Shown here: positions 28,649-38,996 of the stretch, piece after piece
Layout of the letters: each line of letters starts with the position of its first letter
How positions within the stretch are numbered: the stretch's first letter is position 1
Source: Streptomyces sp. Je 1-369
GTDB lineage: Bacteria; Actinomycetota; Actinomycetes; Streptomycetales; Streptomycetaceae
DNA: 64,000 bases
Assembly: GCF_026810505.1 (NCBI RefSeq)
Contig: NZ_CP101750.1
Location: 2,385,448 to 2,449,447 of the forward strand
Reading direction: 5' to 3'
Made by a program: the position numbers and the translations under genes
Notes under the pieces: model-generated
The model's input: the letters and a program-made list of their open reading frames with translations, nothing else
Databases searched by the model: none
Told to the model about the DNA's origin: nothing

Positions 28649-29874
28649 TTCAAGAAGTCCGGCACGTCCAGCTCCTCGGCCTGGCTGTCCTGGTAGGGAC
28701 GGGCCGGCGGAACCTGCGGCGGGGCCGAGGGCGCGGACGGGGCCTCGCTCACCGCGGCCGACTCCGCGGGCTCCGGGGCGGCGGGCTCGTCGCGCGGGGT
28801 GACGGAGCCGAGGCCGCCGAAGGCCGGGCGGGACGATTCGGCAGGGCGGGCGGGCGTCGCGGGCTCTTCCCGCTTGGCCTGGCCGGATGAAGCCGAACCG
28901 AGGACGGTGTCGCGCTTCGACGGCGGCTGGCCGCCGTCGAAGCCCGCCGCGATGACGGTGACCCTGACCTCGTCGCCGAGCGCGTCGTCGATGACCGCGC
29001 CGAAGATGATGTTGGCCTCGGGGTGCGCGGCCTCGCTGACCAGCTGGGCCGCTTCGTTGATCTCGAAGAGGCCGAGGTCCGAACCGCCGGAGATGGAGAG
29101 CAGCACCCCGCGGGCGCCGTCGATGGACGCCTCCAGGAGCGGCGAGGAGATCGCCATCTCGGCGGCGGCCACCGCGCGGTCGTCGCCGCGGGCCGAGCCG
29201 ATGCCCATGAGCGCCGAACCGGCCTCGGACATGACCGACTTGACGTCGGCGAAGTCGAGGTTGATCAGGCCGGGCGTGGTGATGAGGTCGGTGATGCCCT
29301 GGACACCGGAGAGCAGGACCTGGTCCGCCGACTTGAAGGCGTCGAGGACGGAGACCTGCCGGTCCGAGATGGACAGGAGCCGGTCGTTGGGGATGACGAT
29401 GAGGGTGTCGACCTCTTCGCGCAGCTCCGCGATGCCGTCCTCGGCCTGGTTGGCGCGGCGGCGGCCCTCGAAGGTGAAGGGCCGGGTGACCACGCCGATG
29501 GTGAGGGCGCCGAGCGAGCGCGCGATGTTGGCGACGACGGGTGCGCCGCCGGTGCCGGTGCCACCGCCTTCGCCGGCGGTGACGAAGACCATGTCGGCCC
29601 CCTTGAGGACCTCCTCGATCTCCTCGCGGTGGTCCTCTGCGGCCTTGCGGCCGACGGCCGGGTTGGCGCCGGCGCCGAGTCCGCGGGTGAGTTCACGGCC
29701 CACGTCGAGCTTGACGTCGGCGTCGCTCATCAACAGGGCTTGCGCGTCGGTGTTGATGGCGATGAACTCGACGCCCTTGAGACCGACCTCGATCATCCGG
29801 TTGATGGCATTGACACCACCGCCGCCGACACCGATGACTTTGATGACTGCGAGGTAGTTCTGCGGTGCTGCCAC
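28645..29874 (-). CDS. ftsZ: Cell division GTPase FtsZ
   Basis: A 409-residue tubulin homologue that forms the Z-ring. [19 protein letters not shown] opens the GTPase domain. The tubulin signature GGGTGTG lies in [17 protein letters not shown] (about residue 105), and the T7 loop [11 protein letters not shown] supplies catalytic aspartates. A disordered Pro/Ala/Ser linker (about 320-395) precedes the C-terminal binding peptide DVPDFLK, docking site for SepF. Start GTG 29874 has GAGAGG eight bases upstream. In streptomycetes ftsZ has several promoters in the gap upstream, one sporulation-specific. Confidence 0.98.
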   Translation of the reverse strand: MAAPQNYLAVIKVIGVGGGGVNAINRMIEVGLKGVEFIAINTDAQALLMSDADVKLDVGRELTRGLGAGANPAVGRKAAEDHREEIEEVLKGADMVFVTAGEGGGTGTGGAPVVANIARSLGALTIGVVTRPFTFEGRRRANQAEDGIAELREEVDTLIVIPNDRLLSISDRQVSVLDAFKSADQVLLSGVQGITDLITTPGLINLDFADVKSVMSEAGSALMGIGSARGDDRAVAAAEMAISSPLLEASIDGARGVLLSISGGSDLGLFEINEAAQLVSEAAHPEANIIFGAVIDDALGDEVRVTVIAAGFDGGQPPSKRDTVLGSASSGQAKREEPATPARPAESSRPAFGGLGSVTPRDEPAAPEPAESAAVSEAPSAPSAPPQVPPARPYQDSQAEELDVPDFLK

Positions 29875-30149
29875 GTCGAAGGCCTCTCGCCTCGAGTTAC
29901 GTGTCGCCGTTTCGCATGGATGCGATACGGCGACTGATGCCGAATGGGACGGTCCGAACGCCGACCCGAACCCTAACGCTGAAGTTTAGGGTTACCAGTG
30001 TGTCTGTTCCTTGGACTCTTCCGAACAGGACACTAAGTCGACAAGTGGCGCACGTTCAACGAACACGCCGAACCTCCCGTTTTTCTTTTCACCCTATGTG
30101 ATCAGCCGTAGCGCTGCCGAACCAGGGTGCTGGCCTGCGACGATATGCG
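29875..30149 (-). promoter_or_regulatory. ftsZ leader with two inverted repeats and GACAC motifs
   Basis: This 275-bp gap between ftsQ and ftsZ, the only large break in the dcw cluster, contains a near-perfect 28-base palindrome at 29905-29932 (CGCCGT-TCGCAT arms around GG) and AACCCTAA/TTAGGGTT at 29969-29976 and 29986-29993. GACAC, the core of WhiA sites, occurs at 29901-29905 (minus), 30000-30004 (minus) and 30029-30033 (plus). Known Streptomyces ftsZ loci carry multiple promoters here; exact -35/-10 boxes were not assigned. Confidence 0.7.
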
Positions 30150-30941
30150 TCAACTGCCCGACGATGCGGGGGCGGTGGGGACGCTCACGTCGAAGTGCCC
30201 TGCCTTGGGTGCCGCTTTCATGAGCGCGGTGAGGGTAGTGGCCTTGGAACGCCCCTTCTCGCCGCTGCCCCACTCGACGGTGCGCCCGCCCTTCAGCTCC
30301 AGGGAGATGGAGTCGTACGAACGGACCTTGACGTTCCGGGTATCGCGGGCGACCCCTTCGGGCAGGTCACCGGCGACCCGGACCGCCTCGCGCAGCAGCC
30401 GGTCGGCGCCGAAGCGGCGCAGGCTGGCCGCCGCACTGTCCCGGTCCACCCGCATTTCGAGCTTCGGGACTCCCCCCGGCGCGCGTCCGACCGTGGCGAA
30501 TCGCACTCCCTTGGCGTCCACTTCGACGAACTTTCCGCCCTTTTCGATGAGGAGAACCGGCTTGCGTTCCGTCACTTTGAGTCCGATTCCGTGCGGCCAG
30601 GAGCGGACGACGTCAACCGAGTCAATTCGGGGCAATTTTGAGCGCAGCCGGTCTTCGAGCGCATCCGTATCGACCGAAATCAGTGGTGCCCCGACGGGGG
30701 CGTCGGCCGCCTCGCGGACTTCTTCGGGCGTCAGGACGCGGGTTCCCGACGTCTTCACGTGTTCGAGACGCAGCCATGGCGAGCCGTAGAGCATCCAGAC
30801 CGCCCCGGCGCCGAACAGCACGGCGAGCACCGACATGATGATCACAGTGCGCGAACGCGGCAGCCGGAGGCGGCGGATGCGCTGCGGGCGGGGCGGGCCG
30901 GACTTCTTCTGCTGCCGTTCGGCGGTGGTCGGTCCGGCCAC
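30150..30941 (-). CDS. ftsQ: Cell division protein FtsQ
   Basis: A 263-residue single-pass divisome protein linking FtsL to the early ring. About 35 basic cytoplasmic residues precede the helix TVIIMSVLAVLFGAGAVWML. The POTRA domain starts LEHVKTSGTRVLTPEEVREA, followed by the FtsQ beta domain (VRSWPHGIGLKVTERKPVLL). Start GTG 30941 has CAGGGGA upstream and gives the usual length. A GTG at 30959 overlapping the murG stop is possible but would add six residues. Confidence 0.95.
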   Translation of the reverse strand: MAGPTTAERQQKKSGPPRPQRIRRLRLPRSRTVIIMSVLAVLFGAGAVWMLYGSPWLRLEHVKTSGTRVLTPEEVREAADAPVGAPLISVDTDALEDRLRSKLPRIDSVDVVRSWPHGIGLKVTERKPVLLIEKGGKFVEVDAKGVRFATVGRAPGGVPKLEMRVDRDSAAASLRRFGADRLLREAVRVAGDLPEGVARDTRNVKVRSYDSISLELKGGRTVEWGSGEKGRSKATTLTALMKAAPKAGHFDVSVPTAPASSGS

Positions 30942-30955
30942 GGTCCCCTGCCTTC

Positions 30956-32050
30956 TCACGCGTTGCGGCGTGACGCAATCGCCTCGTACACCATGCCGAC
31001 GAGCAGCTCGTCGGCGTCCCTGCGGCCGAACTCCGAGGCCGCGCGGGACATCTCGTACAGCCGGTGCGGGTCGGCGAGGACGGGCAGGACGTTGCCCTGG
31101 ACCCACTCGGGCGTCAGTTCCGCGTCGTCGACCAGCAGTCCGCCGCCGGCCTTGACCACCGGCTGGGCGTTGAGCCGCTGTTCGCCGTTGCCGATCGGCA
31201 GCGGGACGTAGGCGGCGGGGAGCCCGACGGCGGAGAGTTCGGCCACGGTCATCGCGCCCGCGCGGCAGAGCATCATGTCGGCCGCGGCGTACGCGAGGTC
31301 CATCCGGTCCACGTACGGTACCGGGATGTAGGGGGGCATCCCCGGCATCTGCTGTACCTGCGGCAATTCGTTCTTCGGGCCGACCGCGTGCAGGATCTGG
31401 ATGCCCGCGCGCTGCAGGACCGGAGCGATCTGCTGGACGACCTCGTTGAGCCGCCGGGCGCCCTGCGAGCCGCCGGAGACGAGCAGTGTCGGCAGGTTGG
31501 GGTCGAGACCGAAGGCGGCGCGCGCCTCCGGGCGGACCCTGGCCCGGTCCAGCGTGGCGATGGTGTGCCGCAACGGAATGCCAATGTAGCGGGAGTTGCG
31601 CAGCTTGCTGTCGGGCGTGGCGACGGCCACCCCGGAGGCGTATCGCGAACCGATCTTGTTGGCGAGGCCGGGGCGCGCGTTGGCCTCGTGCACCACGATC
31701 GGCGTCCCGGTCCGCTTGGCCGCGAGGTAGCCGGGCAGGGCCACGTAGCCGCCGAAGCCGACGACGCAGTCCGCCTTGGTGCGCTCCAGGATCTGCTCGG
31801 CCGCCTTGATGGTGCCGCGCAGCCGCCCCGGGACGGTGATCAGTTCAGGGGTTGGCTTGCGCGGCAGCGGGACGGCCGGGATCAGCGCGAGTTCGTAGCC
31901 CCGCTCGGGTACGAGTCGGGTCTCGAGTCCACGCTCCGTGCCCAGGGCCGTGATGCCCACGGTCGGGTCCTGCCTCCGCAGGGCGTCCGCGAGGGCGAGC
32001 GCGGGCTCGATGTGGCCGGCGGTCCCCCCGCCGGCGAGTACGACATGCAC
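30956..32050 (-). CDS. murG: MurG, lipid II-forming N-acetylglucosaminyltransferase
   Basis: A 364-residue GT28 glycosyltransferase that adds GlcNAc to lipid I at the inner membrane face. The N-terminal loop MHVVLAGGGTAGHIEPALAL is the first glycine loop. GFGGYVALPG and VVHEANARPGLANK follow. The C-terminal domain has LLVSGGSQGARRLNEVV and the UDP-GlcNAc-binding loop LCRAGAMTVAELSAVGLP. In most bacteria murC follows murG; here ftsQ follows directly. Confidence 0.97.
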   Translation of the reverse strand: MHVVLAGGGTAGHIEPALALADALRRQDPTVGITALGTERGLETRLVPERGYELALIPAVPLPRKPTPELITVPGRLRGTIKAAEQILERTKADCVVGFGGYVALPGYLAAKRTGTPIVVHEANARPGLANKIGSRYASGVAVATPDSKLRNSRYIGIPLRHTIATLDRARVRPEARAAFGLDPNLPTLLVSGGSQGARRLNEVVQQIAPVLQRAGIQILHAVGPKNELPQVQQMPGMPPYIPVPYVDRMDLAYAAADMMLCRAGAMTVAELSAVGLPAAYVPLPIGNGEQRLNAQPVVKAGGGLLVDDAELTPEWVQGNVLPVLADPHRLYEMSRAASEFGRRDADELLVGMVYEAIASRRNA

Positions 32051-32056
32051 CGAAAT

Positions 32057-33367
32057 TCACCGCTCTCCGGACGAACGCGCCTTGACGCGCCGTCGCATCG
32101 TGTTCCATCTCACCCGAGGTTGCCGCATGGCCAGGGCCGCCTTCGCCGCCGGATCCGACCGCGCGAAGGCGATGAGGAGTCCGATGGCGAACATGGTCGG
32201 CAGCAGGGCCGAACCCCCGTAGGAGAACAGCGGGAGCGGGACACCGGCGATCGGCAGCAGACCGAGCACCGCACCGACGTTGATCACGGCCTGCGCCGTG
32301 ATCCAGGTGGTCACGCCTCCCGCGGCATACCGTACGAAGGGGTCCTCCGTGCGTCCGGCCACGCGGATACCCGCATAGCCTAGAGCCGCGAACAGGGCGA
32401 GCACCGACAGTGTCCCTGCCAGGCCGAGTTCCTCCCCGGTGATGGCGAAGATGAAGTCGGTGTGCGGTTCAGGCAGTTGACCCCATTTTTCCACACTCGC
32501 GCCGAGTCCGGAACCGAAGAATCCACCGGAGGCCAGGGCGTAGATGCCGTGCACGGCCTGCCAGCACTGGTCGCCGGGGCCCGGATCCGTGGCGCCGATG
32601 CAGCCGAGCCTCGCCATGCGGTTGGGGCTGGTCTTGATGAGGATCACACCGAGGACCGCCGCGATGCTGAGCACCCCCGCGAAGAGGCGGGTGGGCGCTC
32701 CGGCGAGCCAGAGCAGGCCGAAGAGGATCGCGGTGAGGATGATCGCCGTGCCCATGTCGCCGCCGAGCATGATGAGTCCGAGCAGCATGAAGGCGACGGG
32801 GACGAGCGGCACCAGCATGTGTTTCCACTGGGCGAGGAGCCGCTTGTCGTGCTTGCGCGCGAGCAGGTCGGCGCCCCACAGGACCAGGGCGAGCTTGCCG
32901 AACTCGCTGGGCTGGAGCTGGAACGGGCCGCCGAGGTAGATCCAGTTCTGGTTGCCGTTGACGCTGCGCCCTATGCCCGGGATCTGTACGAGGGCCATCA
33001 GGAAGACGGTCACCGCGAGGATCGGGTAGGCGAGCGCCCGGTGCAGTTTGATCGGCATCCGCATGGCGACCAGGAGCAGGATCGTGCCGAGCACGGCCGC
33101 CACGAACTGCTTGCGGAAGAAGTACGAGGCGGGCAGGTTCAGCTGCAGCGCCTGGATCATCGAGGCCGAGTAGACCATCACCAGGCCGAGCACGGTGATC
33201 AGCAGGCTGCTGCCGAAGATCAGGTAGTACGCCGTGAGCGGCCTGTCCCAGGCCTTGCGCGCCCTGTTGTAGAGCCGCCTCGGCCCGCTCTCGCCCGGGG
33301 GCTGGGTGGCTCCCCTGGCGCGTACCGGAGCCGGTCGCCTTGCGACCCGCACGGAAGACCTGGCCAC
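32057..33367 (-). CDS. ftsW: FtsW, septal SEDS peptidoglycan polymerase
   Basis: A 436-residue protein with ten predicted membrane helices. After a basic N-terminus the first helix is near LTAYYLIFGSSLLITVLGLV. SEDS landmarks include GGPFQLQPSEFGKLALVLW, MLGGDMGTAIILT, SGLGASVEKWGQLPEPHTDF and PLPLFSYGGSALLPTM. FtsW polymerises lipid II together with FtsI. Start GTG 33367 has TTGGGAGGGG ahead and gives a usual length. It lies between murD and murG, with a 6-bp gap to murG. Confidence 0.96.
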   Translation of the reverse strand: MARSSVRVARRPAPVRARGATQPPGESGPRRLYNRARKAWDRPLTAYYLIFGSSLLITVLGLVMVYSASMIQALQLNLPASYFFRKQFVAAVLGTILLLVAMRMPIKLHRALAYPILAVTVFLMALVQIPGIGRSVNGNQNWIYLGGPFQLQPSEFGKLALVLWGADLLARKHDKRLLAQWKHMLVPLVPVAFMLLGLIMLGGDMGTAIILTAILFGLLWLAGAPTRLFAGVLSIAAVLGVILIKTSPNRMARLGCIGATDPGPGDQCWQAVHGIYALASGGFFGSGLGASVEKWGQLPEPHTDFIFAITGEELGLAGTLSVLALFAALGYAGIRVAGRTEDPFVRYAAGGVTTWITAQAVINVGAVLGLLPIAGVPLPLFSYGGSALLPTMFAIGLLIAFARSDPAAKAALAMRQPRVRWNTMRRRVKARSSGER

Positions 33368-33416
33368 GTTCCCCTCCCAAGGGTGTGCCCGGCGCCCCGC
33401 CGGGCGGTAAGCCCGG

Positions 33417-34841
33417 TCAGGCGCTCGTGGAGCCGAGCTCGCGGACGGCGTCCGCGAACGCTTCACCACGCTTGTTGTAGTTGGTGAACATGTCCATCGA
33501 CGCGCAGGCCGGAGCCATCAGCACGGTGTCCCCCGGCTGGGCCAGCTCTGCCGCCCGGCGTACCGCCTCGGACATCGCCCCAGTGTCGGTCCGGTCGAGG
33601 TCGACGACCGGGACCTCGGGCGCGTGTCGCGCGAGGGCTTCGCGGATCAGCTCGCGGTCGGCGCCGATGAGGACGGCGCCGCGCAGCCGCTTCGCCGCGT
33701 TCTCGACGAGTTCGTCGAAGGTGGCGCCCTTGGCGAGGCCGCCCGCGATCCAGACGATCGACTCGTACGCCGCCAACGACGCCTCGGCGGCGTGGGTGTT
33801 GGTGGCCTTGGAGTCGTCGACGTACGCCACGCCCTCGACGTCGGCGACGTGCTCGATGCGGTGGGCGTCCGGGCGGAAGGCCCGCAGGCCGTCGCGGACG
33901 GCCGTCGCCTGGACGCCGAAGGCGCGGGCGAGGGCGGCCGCGGCCAGCGCGTTGGCGATGTTGTGCGGCGCGGGCGGCTGGACGTCGGAGATCTCGGCGA
34001 GCTCCTGGGCCTGCTTCTGGCGGTCCGGCACGAAGGCACGGTCGACCAGGATGCCGTCCACGACGCCCAGTTGCGAGGGCGCGGGCGCATTCAGCGTGAA
34101 ACCGATGGCGCGGCAGCCCTCTTCGACGTCGGCCTCGCGGACCAGGTCCTCGGTGGCCCGGTCGGCGACGTTGTAGACGCAGGCGATCGTGTTGCCCTCG
34201 TAGATACGCCCCTTGTCGGCGCTGTACGCCTCCATGGAGCCGTGCCAGTCCAGGTGGTCCGGCGCGAGGTTGAGGACCGCCGCGGAGTGGGCGCGCAGCG
34301 AGGGCGCCCAGTGCAGCTGGTACGAGGAGAGCTCGACGGCGAGCACGTCGTACGCGTCGTCGCCCTCCAGGATCACGTCCACGATCGGGGTGCCGATGTT
34401 GCCGACGGCCGCCGTGCGCAGGCCGCCCGCCGTCAGGATCGAGGCGAGCATCTGGGTGGTCGTGGTCTTGCCGTTGGTGCCCGTGATGGCGAGCCAGGGT
34501 GCCGCGTCGGGGCCGCGCAGGCGCCAGGCGATCTCGACGTCGCCGATGACGTCCACGCCCGCGTCCGCGGCCGCCGCGAACAGCGGCGAGGAGGGCTTCC
34601 AGCCGGGCGAGGTGACCACCAGGTCGGTGCCCGCGGGGAGCGTCTGTGCGTCTCCGAGCCGTACGGAGATGCCCTCGCCCTCCAGGGAGGCGGCACGTTC
34701 CTGGTGCGCCTCTCCGGAGCCACCGTCCACGACGGTGACCGTCGCGCCGAGGCCGGCCAGGGCGCGGGCGGCGCTGATGCCGCTCACGCCGAGACCGGCG
34801 ACGGTGATGTTCTTGCCCTGCCACTCGGACACAGTGGTCAC
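33417..34841 (-). CDS. murD: MurD, UDP-MurNAc-L-alanine:D-glutamate ligase
   Basis: A 474-residue Mur ligase that adds D-Glu to UDP-MurNAc-L-Ala. The N-terminal domain begins [18 protein letters not shown]. The ATP site is [15 protein letters not shown] (about residue 125), and the central domain includes [16 protein letters not shown] with the conserved histidine. The C-terminal domain has [18 protein letters not shown]. Start GTG 34841 overlaps the mraY stop (GTGA). Longer readings merely run into mraY. Confidence 0.96.
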   Translation of the reverse strand: MTTVSEWQGKNITVAGLGVSGISAARALAGLGATVTVVDGGSGEAHQERAASLEGEGISVRLGDAQTLPAGTDLVVTSPGWKPSSPLFAAAADAGVDVIGDVEIAWRLRGPDAAPWLAITGTNGKTTTTQMLASILTAGGLRTAAVGNIGTPIVDVILEGDDAYDVLAVELSSYQLHWAPSLRAHSAAVLNLAPDHLDWHGSMEAYSADKGRIYEGNTIACVYNVADRATEDLVREADVEEGCRAIGFTLNAPAPSQLGVVDGILVDRAFVPDRQKQAQELAEISDVQPPAPHNIANALAAAALARAFGVQATAVRDGLRAFRPDAHRIEHVADVEGVAYVDDSKATNTHAAEASLAAYESIVWIAGGLAKGATFDELVENAAKRLRGAVLIGADRELIREALARHAPEVPVVDLDRTDTGAMSEAVRRAAELAQPGDTVLMAPACASMDMFTNYNKRGEAFADAVRELGSTSA

Positions 34842-35908
34842 TTTTCGGCTGCCCATCCCGCGTAGAAGAGTCCGAGACCGACGATCACGCACATGCCCTG
34901 GATGATCCAGAAGCGGACCACCACAAGGACCTCGGACCACCCCTTGAGTTCGAAGTGGTGCTGGAGTGGCGCCATCCGGAAGACGCGCTTGCCGGTGAGC
35001 TTGAACGAGCCGACCTGGATGACGACCGACATGGTGATCATCACGAAGAGGCCGCCGAGGAGCGCGAGGAGCAGCTCCGTGCGGGAGCAGATCGCGAGGC
35101 CGGCGAGCGCGCCGCCGAGGGCCAGGGAGCCGGTGTCGCCCATGAAGATCTTGGCGGGCGAGGTGTTCCACCACAGGAAGCCGAAGCAGGCGCCCATGAG
35201 TGCGGAGGCGACCACCGCGAGGTCGAGGGGGTCCCGTACCTCGAAGCACGCCTGGGGGTTGGTCAGGGTGACCGCGTTGGCGCAGGACTCCTGGTACTGC
35301 CAGACACCGATGAAGGTGTAGGCGCCGAAGACCATCACGGAGGCGCCGGTGGCGAGGCCGTCCAGACCGTCGGTGAGGTTCACGCCGTTCGACATCGCGA
35401 GGATCATGAACAGCGCCCAGACCACGAACAGGACCGGGCCGATCGACCAGCCGAAGTCCGTGACGAACGACAGCTTGGTGGAGGCCGGGGTCTGGTTGCG
35501 GTTGTCCGGCCAGTTCAGCGCGAGCACGGCGAAGCCGATGCCGACGATCAGCTGACCGGCCATCTTCGCCTTGGCGCGCAGACCGAGCGAGCGCTGCTTG
35601 ACGATCTTGATGTAGTCGTCGAGGAAGCCGACGAGGCCCATGCCCGCCATCAGGAAGAGCACCAGGAGGCCGGAGAGCGTCGTCTCCGTGCCGGTGATGA
35701 CCTTCGTGAGGAAGTAGGCGATGAGCGTGGCCAGGATGAAGGCGATACCACCCATGGTCGGCGTACCGCGCTTGCTGTGGTGCTCGCGCGGGCCGTCGTC
35801 CCGGATGAACTGGCCGTAGCCCTTGCGGGCCAGGAGCTTGATCAGCAGCGGGGTACCGACCAGGGTCAGGAAGAGCCCGATCACACCCGCGAAGAGGATC
35901 TGCCTCAT
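34838..35908 (-). CDS. mraY: MraY, phospho-MurNAc-pentapeptide translocase
   Basis: A 356-residue integral membrane enzyme with ten helices that makes lipid I from UDP-MurNAc-pentapeptide and undecaprenyl phosphate. Catalytic motifs are [19 protein letters not shown] with the paired aspartates, [15 protein letters not shown] and the C-terminal [13 protein letters not shown] with the HHH-like loop. [10 protein letters not shown] is also conserved. Start ATG 35908 overlaps the murF stop (ATGA), and its own stop overlaps murD. Confidence 0.97.
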   Translation of the reverse strand: MRQILFAGVIGLFLTLVGTPLLIKLLARKGYGQFIRDDGPREHHSKRGTPTMGGIAFILATLIAYFLTKVITGTETTLSGLLVLFLMAGMGLVGFLDDYIKIVKQRSLGLRAKAKMAGQLIVGIGFAVLALNWPDNRNQTPASTKLSFVTDFGWSIGPVLFVVWALFMILAMSNGVNLTDGLDGLATGASVMVFGAYTFIGVWQYQESCANAVTLTNPQACFEVRDPLDLAVVASALMGACFGFLWWNTSPAKIFMGDTGSLALGGALAGLAICSRTELLLALLGGLFVMITMSVVIQVGSFKLTGKRVFRMAPLQHHFELKGWSEVLVVVRFWIIQGMCVIVGLGLFYAGWAAEK

Positions 35909-37320
35909 CGGCCGGAGACCTGCCCCTCAGAAGACACCGCGGCGTCGTCGAGAAGCGCCGTGGCGACCTTCTCGAGACCGACCGATCTGGACGCCTTCAC
36001 CAGTACGACGTCTCCTGCGCGCAGCTCGCTGCGCAGCAGGTCGATCGCCGCCTGTGCGTCGGACACGTGCACCGACTCCTCACCCCACGAACCCTCGTTG
36101 TATGCGCCCAGTTGGAGCCAGGACGCTTCCCTGCCCCCGACTGCCACGAGCTTGCTCACGTTGAGCCGGACGGCAAGGCGTCCGACCGCGTCGTGCTCGG
36201 CGAGCCCCTCGTCCCCGAGCTCGGCCATGTGGCCGAGCACCGCCCACGTACGACGCCCCTTGCCCATGGCCACGAGCGCGCGCAGGGCGGCTCGCATGGA
36301 CTCGGGGTTCGCGTTGTAGGCGTCGTTGACGACCGTCACGCCGTCGGGGCGCTCGGTGACCTCCATCCGCCAGCGGGACAGCGTGCCCGCCTCGGAGAGC
36401 GCGAGGGCGATCTCGTCCACGGACATGCCCAGCTCATGGGCGACGGCGGCCGCGGCAAGCGCGTTCGACACGTGGTGCTCACCGTACAGCCGCAAGGTCA
36501 CGTCGCTGCACCCGGAGGGTGTGTGCAGCGTAAAAGCAGGCTGTCCGTTCTCTGTGAGCCGGACATTTTCCGCCCGTACGTCGGCGTCGTCGGACTCCCC
36601 GAAGAGGAGGACGCGTGCCTTCGTGCGGGAAGCCATGGCGCGGACGAGCGGGTCGTCGGCGTTGAGGATCGCGGCCCCGTCCGCGGGCAGCGACTCCACC
36701 AGCTCACCCTTCGCGACCGCGATCTGCTCGCGGCCGCCGAACTCGCCGATGTGGGCGGTGCCGACGTTCAGGACGAGCCCGATCTTCGGCGGGGTGAGAC
36801 CGGCGAGGTACCGGATGTGGCCGATTCCGCGCGCTCCCATCTCGAGGACGAGGAAGCGCGTCTCGTCGGTGGCGCTGAGCGCGGTCAGCGGCAGGCCGAT
36901 CTCGTTGTTGAGCGAGCCCGGCGTGAAGACCGTGGGCGCCTTGCGCTGGAGCACCTGCGCGAGGAGGTCCTTGGAGCTGGTCTTGCCGACCGATCCGGTC
37001 AGCGCCACCAGCGTGGCGCCGAGCCGCTCCACGACGTGGCGCGCGAGGGCTCCGAGGGCCGCCTGCACATCGTCGACGACGACGGCGGGCACGCCGACGG
37101 GCCGCGAGGCGAGCACGGCGACCGCGCCCGCCGCGACCACGTCGGCCGCGTAGTCGTGGCCGTCGACGCGCTCGCCGACGAAGGCGACGAAGAGGCTGCC
37201 GGGCTCCACCTCACGGGAGTCCCGGACGACGGGTCCTGTGACCTGGACGGCCGGATCCGGTATGTCGTACGTCTGCCCGCCGACGACGGTGGCGATCTCG
37301 GCGAGGGAGAGGGCGATCAC
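35905..37320 (-). CDS. murF: MurF, UDP-MurNAc-tripeptide:D-Ala-D-Ala ligase
   Basis: A 471-residue Mur ligase completing the UDP-MurNAc-pentapeptide. The N-terminal domain holds [21 protein letters not shown]. The ATP P-loop is [19 protein letters not shown] (about residue 110), [12 protein letters not shown] and [11 protein letters not shown] lie in the central domain, and [15 protein letters not shown] is the MurF-specific C-terminal motif. GTG 37320 starts four bases after the murE stop. Confidence 0.96.
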   Translation of the reverse strand: MIALSLAEIATVVGGQTYDIPDPAVQVTGPVVRDSREVEPGSLFVAFVGERVDGHDYAADVVAAGAVAVLASRPVGVPAVVVDDVQAALGALARHVVERLGATLVALTGSVGKTSSKDLLAQVLQRKAPTVFTPGSLNNEIGLPLTALSATDETRFLVLEMGARGIGHIRYLAGLTPPKIGLVLNVGTAHIGEFGGREQIAVAKGELVESLPADGAAILNADDPLVRAMASRTKARVLLFGESDDADVRAENVRLTENGQPAFTLHTPSGCSDVTLRLYGEHHVSNALAAAAVAHELGMSVDEIALALSEAGTLSRWRMEVTERPDGVTVVNDAYNANPESMRAALRALVAMGKGRRTWAVLGHMAELGDEGLAEHDAVGRLAVRLNVSKLVAVGGREASWLQLGAYNEGSWGEESVHVSDAQAAIDLLRSELRAGDVVLVKASRSVGLEKVATALLDDAAVSSEGQVSGR

Positions 37321-37324
37321 AACT

Positions 37325-38977
37325 TCATCCCTGGGTTTGCTGGATAGCTTCGCGAAGCACCTGGCGGTCGTCGAAGGGACGCACCACCCCGGCGATGTCC
37401 TGTCCCTGCTCGTGGCCCTTGCCCGCGACCAGGACGGTGTCGCCCGGCCTGGCGCGGACGACGGCGGCACGGATGGCGGCGGCCCGGTCCTCGAAGACGG
37501 CGACGTCGCCGCGCTCGTGGGCCGGCACGTCGGCGGCGCCGGCGAGCATCGTGGCGAGGATCGCGAGGGGGTCCTCGCCACGCGGGTTGTCCGACGTCAG
37601 TACGGCGGTGTCGGCGAGGCGGGCCGCGGCCGCGCCCATCGGCATCCGCTTGGTCTTGTCGCGGTCGCCGCCGCAGCCGAGCACGATGTGCAGCTTGCCC
37701 TCGGTGACCTTGCGCAGGGCGCGCAGGACCGATTCGACGGCGTCCGTCTTGTGGGCGTAGTCGACGACGGCGAGGTAGGGCTGGCCGGCGTCGATGCGCT
37801 CCAGGCGGCCGGGGACGCCGGGCACCGCGGCGACGCCGTCGGCGGCCTGCTGCGGGTCGAGCCCGGCGACGGCCAGCGAGACGATCGCGGCGAGGGTGTT
37901 GGCGACGTTGAAGGGGCCCGCGAGCGGCGACTTGGCGTTGATGCGCTCGCCCTTGGGTCCGACGGCGACGAACGTCGAGTCGAGCGGCCCGACCTCGACG
38001 TCCTCGGCGCGCCAGTCGGCGTCGGGGTGGCCCTCGGCGGAGAAGGTGGTGACGGGCACCTCCGACTCGGTGATGAGCCTGCGCCCGTACTCGTCGTCGA
38101 AGTTGACCACGCCGACGCGCGAGCGGTGCTTGGTGAACAGCTGCGCCTTGGCCTGGAAGTAGTCCTCCATGCCGGAGTGGAACTCCATGTGCTCCGGGCT
38201 GAGGTTGTTGAAGACGGCGACGTCGAAGACGCAGCCGTCCACCCGGCCGAGCACCAGCGCGTGGCTGGAGACCTCCATGGCGACCGCCTCGACGCCGCGT
38301 TCGCGCATCACCGCGAACAGCGCCTGGAGGTCGGTGGCTTCGGGGGTCGTGCGCTCCGACTTGATGCGCTCGTCGCCGATGCGCATCTCGACCGTGCCGA
38401 TGAGACCGGTCGAGCGCACGCCCTTGAGGCCGCCCTCGATGAGGTACGCGGTCGTGGTCTTGCCGGACGTGCCGGTGATGCCGATCTGCAGCAGGTCGCG
38501 TCCTGGGTGGCCGTAGACCGTCGCCGCGAGCTCGCCCATGCTGCCGCGCGGGTCGTCGACGGCCAGGACCGGCAGGCCGGTGGCGGCCGCGCGTTCGGCG
38601 CCCGTCGGGTCGGTGAGCACCGCGGCGGCGCCGAGGTCGGCGGCCTGCGCGACGAAGTCGGCGCCGTGCATGCGGGCGCCGGGCAGCGCGGCGTAGATGT
38701 CGCCGGGACGGACGGCGCGCGAGTCGTGCGTGATGCCCGTGATCTGCGCGCTGCCCGGGTCGGCGAGGCCCAGCTGGCCCGCGAGCTCGGTCAGCGAGGC
38801 CGGTGAGACCCGGTCCGGCCGCGGCGGTCCCGGATATGTCACGGGAGCGCCCTTCTGGGTGGTTTGGGACTGATCAGCGTGTGGCACGGCGGTGAGCGTA
38901 CCGGGCGTACCCCTCTCGGAGCGAAGTGAGGGGCGTGCCGGGGGGCGGTTCCCCGGGTCGGGGGTGATCGTTGTCAC
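37325..38977 (-). CDS. murE: MurE, UDP-MurNAc-dipeptide:diaminopimelate ligase
   Basis: A 550-residue Mur ligase that adds diaminopimelate at position three; streptomycetes use the LL isomer. About 50 disordered residues precede the core. THDSRAVRPGDIYAALPGAR is the N-terminal domain signature. The ATP site is GITGTSGKTTTAYLIEGG, and TSDNPRGEDP contains the DNPR motif that marks diaminopimelate over lysine specificity. Start GTG 38977; an internal GTG before TYPGPP would remove the disordered region. Confidence 0.95.
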   Translation of the reverse strand: MTTITPDPGNRPPARPSLRSERGTPGTLTAVPHADQSQTTQKGAPVTYPGPPRPDRVSPASLTELAGQLGLADPGSAQITGITHDSRAVRPGDIYAALPGARMHGADFVAQAADLGAAAVLTDPTGAERAAATGLPVLAVDDPRGSMGELAATVYGHPGRDLLQIGITGTSGKTTTAYLIEGGLKGVRSTGLIGTVEMRIGDERIKSERTTPEATDLQALFAVMRERGVEAVAMEVSSHALVLGRVDGCVFDVAVFNNLSPEHMEFHSGMEDYFQAKAQLFTKHRSRVGVVNFDDEYGRRLITESEVPVTTFSAEGHPDADWRAEDVEVGPLDSTFVAVGPKGERINAKSPLAGPFNVANTLAAIVSLAVAGLDPQQAADGVAAVPGVPGRLERIDAGQPYLAVVDYAHKTDAVESVLRALRKVTEGKLHIVLGCGGDRDKTKRMPMGAAAARLADTAVLTSDNPRGEDPLAILATMLAGAADVPAHERGDVAVFEDRAAAIRAAVVRARPGDTVLVAGKGHEQGQDIAGVVRPFDDRQVLREAIQQTQG

Positions 38978-38996
38978 GGGTGGTTCCTGGTCGGTC

